From assembly GCA_023386885.1 (NCBI GenBank), contig JAEWIX010000069.1, positions 1 through 41,663 of the forward strand: 41,663 bases of DNA. The letters run 5' to 3'. Both the position numbers and the translations under genes were made by a program. The notes beneath the pieces are model-generated. The model did not search any database. It saw only the letters and a list, made by a program, of their open reading frames with translations, and had not been told where the DNA came from. Below are positions 40,135-41,663 of the stretch, piece after piece (position 1 is the stretch's first letter; every line of letters begins with the position of its first letter). Origin of the DNA: Pseudomonadota bacterium. GTDB lineage: Bacteria; Pseudomonadota; Alphaproteobacteria; Rhizobiales; Xanthobacteraceae.

Positions 40135-41289
40135 TCATTTGGCGCCGACCCATTTTTTGGCGGCGGCTTCGACCTTGGCGCGCTCTTCCGGCGTGAGCCG
40201 TGCCAAGGCCTCGTCGAGCAGCGGATCGCCCTTGCCGGCGGTTTTCGCCACCAGATGCCATTTCAGCCCTTCGATCATGTCGACCGGCGCGCCCTTGCCC
40301 TGCGTCAGCACCAGCGCGAGCCGGTTCTGGGCGATGGGGTTGTTCTGCCGCGCCGCCTTGCGCAGCAACGAGACTGCCGCGACCTCGTTCTTGGTGGTGC
40401 CGGTGCCGTTGAACAGCGCGATGGCGTATTCGACTTCGGCGGCGACATTGCCGGCCATGGCGGCGGCTTGCAGCAGCCGCACCGACTTGTCGATGTCCTT
40501 CGGAACGCCGGTGCCTTCCTTGTAGAAACTCGCCAGCGCGTATTGCGCCTCGTCGTTGCCGGCGTCGGCCGAGATCCGCAGCAGTTCGGCGGCGCGCTTG
40601 AAGTCCTGCGGGAAGGTCTGGCCGTCGACATAGAGCAGCGCCAGATTATAGGCCGCTTTGGGCTCGCCGAGTTTCGCCGCCGACGCCAGCAGTCCGGCGC
40701 CGCCCTCGCGATCGGCCGGGCCGCCCTGTCCGCCGATCTTCAGCATCGCCAGCGCGAACATGGCCTCGCGGTCGCCCTGGTCGGCGGCGCGCTTGTACCA
40801 TTCGATGGCCTTGCGGTAATCGCGCTTGACCGCCTGACCGTTGGCGTAGAGTTCGCCCAGCATGGTCATCGCGGCGGTATCGTTCTTTTCCTGCGCGCGC
40901 TTCATCGCGAGGTTGAACGCCGTGCGGTAAAAGCCGCGTTGATAGGCGCCGTAGACCAGATCGACATTCGGCGGCTCGTTCAGCACGGCGTCGAGATCGT
41001 TGTTCTCGGCGGTGGCGGCCTTCGCCGCATCGGGGGCCGCGGGCTTTTCCGTGGTGGTCGATTTGCGCACCGGCGCGGGGGCTGATTTGGCCTCCGGCTT
41101 CGGAGCAGGTTTAGGTGCTGCCTTCGGCGCGGGTTTTGGGGCAGCTCTCGGTGCGGGGTGCGGTTCGGGTGCGGGCTGGGCCTGCGGCTGCGGAATCGCA
41201 GCCGGCGGCACCAGCGAGATCTGCGCCTGCGCGCTGGTGGCAACCAGCACGGAACCCAGCAGAATCGTGACGCCGCGCAGCAGTCTCAT
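40135..41289 (-). CDS. Secreted Sel1-repeat (SLR) protein
   Basis: 384 residues from ATG 41289; an in-frame start at 41337 would overlap the upstream gene and spoil the signal peptide. The signal peptide (LLRGVTILLGSVLVATSAQAQ) is followed by a Pro/Ala/Lys-rich linker (about 30-80) of the kind that spans periplasm or peptidoglycan. The rest is about seven Sel1/TPR-like helical repeats such as AMTMLGELYANGQAVKRDYRKAIEWYKRAADQGD and YALASFYKEGTGVPKDIDKSVRLLQAAAMAGN. These are protein-protein scaffolds without catalysis. It starts 7 bases after the ThiE-like gene ends. Confidence 0.93.
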   Translation of the reverse strand: MRLLRGVTILLGSVLVATSAQAQISLVPPAAIPQPQAQPAPEPHPAPRAAPKPAPKAAPKPAPKPEAKSAPAPVRKSTTTEKPAAPDAAKAATAENNDLDAVLNEPPNVDLVYGAYQRGFYRTAFNLAMKRAQEKNDTAAMTMLGELYANGQAVKRDYRKAIEWYKRAADQGDREAMFALAMLKIGGQGGPADREGGAGLLASAAKLGEPKAAYNLALLYVDGQTFPQDFKRAAELLRISADAGNDEAQYALASFYKEGTGVPKDIDKSVRLLQAAAMAGNVAAEVEYAIALFNGTGTTKNEVAAVSLLRKAARQNNPIAQNRLALVLTQGKGAPVDMIEGLKWHLVAKTAGKGDPLLDEALARLTPEERAKVEAAAKKWVGAK

Positions 41290-41296
41290 GCCCGCG

Positions 41297-41663
41297 TCAA
41301 CTCTGCCCGGTGAGAGGATGTCTCGCTGCCGCCGCATATCCTTCCTTCAGCGCTGCGGCCACATCCGCAAGCGCCGCGGCCGATCCCGCTTGATCGGACC
41401 AAATCATGTCAGCGACAAGGACAAAATCCGCGCCGGCGGCGGCGAAGGCGCGCGCCTCAATGCGGCTCGCGGCATAGCCGACGCAGGGCGGCTCGAACAA
41501 TTCGGCCCACCAGTTCAGCCGTTCGGCGACGGCGTCCGCCGAGGGCCGCTGGCCGTTTGCATCCGGCTCGCCGAACAGCACGTAGTCGGCGCCGCCTTCG
41601 CCCGCGACCATGGCGTCGTGGCGGGTGTGCAGCCCCCCGCCGCCCGCGAAGCGATCCGGCTTA
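41297..41663 (-). CDS. Thiamine-phosphate synthase-like protein, partial (5' end outside window)
   Basis: The C-terminal 120 or so residues are inside the window and the frame is open to its last base. HDAMVAGEGGADYVLFGEP resembles the ThiE/TenI signature (GADYV-x-FGP-x), and the tail VGYAASRIEARAFAAAGADFVLVADMIWSDQAG has the beta-alpha unit of the TIM barrel. The Gly-rich stretch GGGGLHTRHDA takes the place where active ThiE has GVSxHS and is unusual. It could be true ThiE or the TenI-like homologue; the N-terminal half is needed to decide. It probably shares a transcript with the Sel1 gene. Confidence 0.75.
   Translation of the reverse strand, partial: KPDRFAGGGGLHTRHDAMVAGEGGADYVLFGEPDANGQRPSADAVAERLNWWAELFEPPCVGYAASRIEARAFAAAGADFVLVADMIWSDQAGSAAALADVAAALKEGYAAAARHPLTGQS

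Noticed and set aside
1..41663. CRISPR arrays, insertion sequences, tRNA or rRNA genes
   Set aside because: No regular repeat-spacer pattern, transposase motif, terminal repeat or cloverleaf was found by reading.

Overview
The window looks like chromosomal DNA of an alphaproteobacterium of the Bradyrhizobium / Rhodopseudomonas / Afipia group (Nitrobacteraceae). The reasons are high GC, strongly GC-rich third codon positions, several families typical of Rhizobiales (DUF2865, DUF3309, DUF1192, DUF1465/RcdA, the DUF3734 patatin next to 3-hydroxybutyrate dehydrogenase) and EcfG-type promoters. I see no rRNA, tRNA, insertion sequence, prophage or CRISPR array. This is mostly core and lineage-specific chromosome.

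Layout. (1) 1-3.1 kb: small stress-type genes (secreted hypothetical, holin-X-like membrane protein, DUF883, DUF3309, DUF2865, 51-residue membrane protein). Three of them have close matches to the EcfG general-stress promoter GGAAC-N16/17-CGTT, and two more have weaker matches. (2) 3.1-5.3 kb: malate synthase G. (3) 5.5-14.6 kb: an assimilatory sulfate block. cysD-cysNC runs left; cysG-cysH and the sulfate ABC transporter sbp-cysT-cysW-cysA run right, and an A/T-rich palindromic control region separates the divergent arms. CysH has the cysteines of an APS reductase; no sulfite reductase is present. (4) 14.7-25.2 kb: CAP-domain lipoprotein, patatin plus 3-hydroxybutyrate dehydrogenase, Wzx-like flippase, DsbD-N domain protein, YqgE, NTF2-like protein, a membrane PAS-GGDEF-EAL protein, and a quinone oxidoreductase. 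(5) 25.3-26.9 kb: DUF1192, a probable small RNA, rcdA (CtrA proteolysis adaptor) and rpmE. (6) 27-32.4 kb: ABC exporter, GNAT, a MotA/ExbB plus OmpA/MotB-like pair, and a glutamine amidotransferase. (7) 32.6-34.3 kb: a one-domain ModE-like regulator, a hypothetical gene and a DUF2478 gene around a good ModE (Mo-box) site. (8) 34.4-39.1 kb: an RND efflux pump (adaptor and permease) with palindromes upstream. (9) 39.2-41.7 kb: inositol monophosphatase, a Sel1-repeat protein and a ThiE-like gene cut by the window end.

The least ordinary items are: a probable sRNA (about 25605-25706) whose hairpin loops show CUCCU and CCUCCCU anti-Shine-Dalgarno sequence, starting beside a CtrA-like box and lying just before rcdA; the cluster of EcfG promoters over unrelated small envelope genes; and the Mo-box with an orphan ModE-type regulator and no molybdate transporter in view. 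All functional statements rest on reading translated sequence and motifs by eye; no database search was run.
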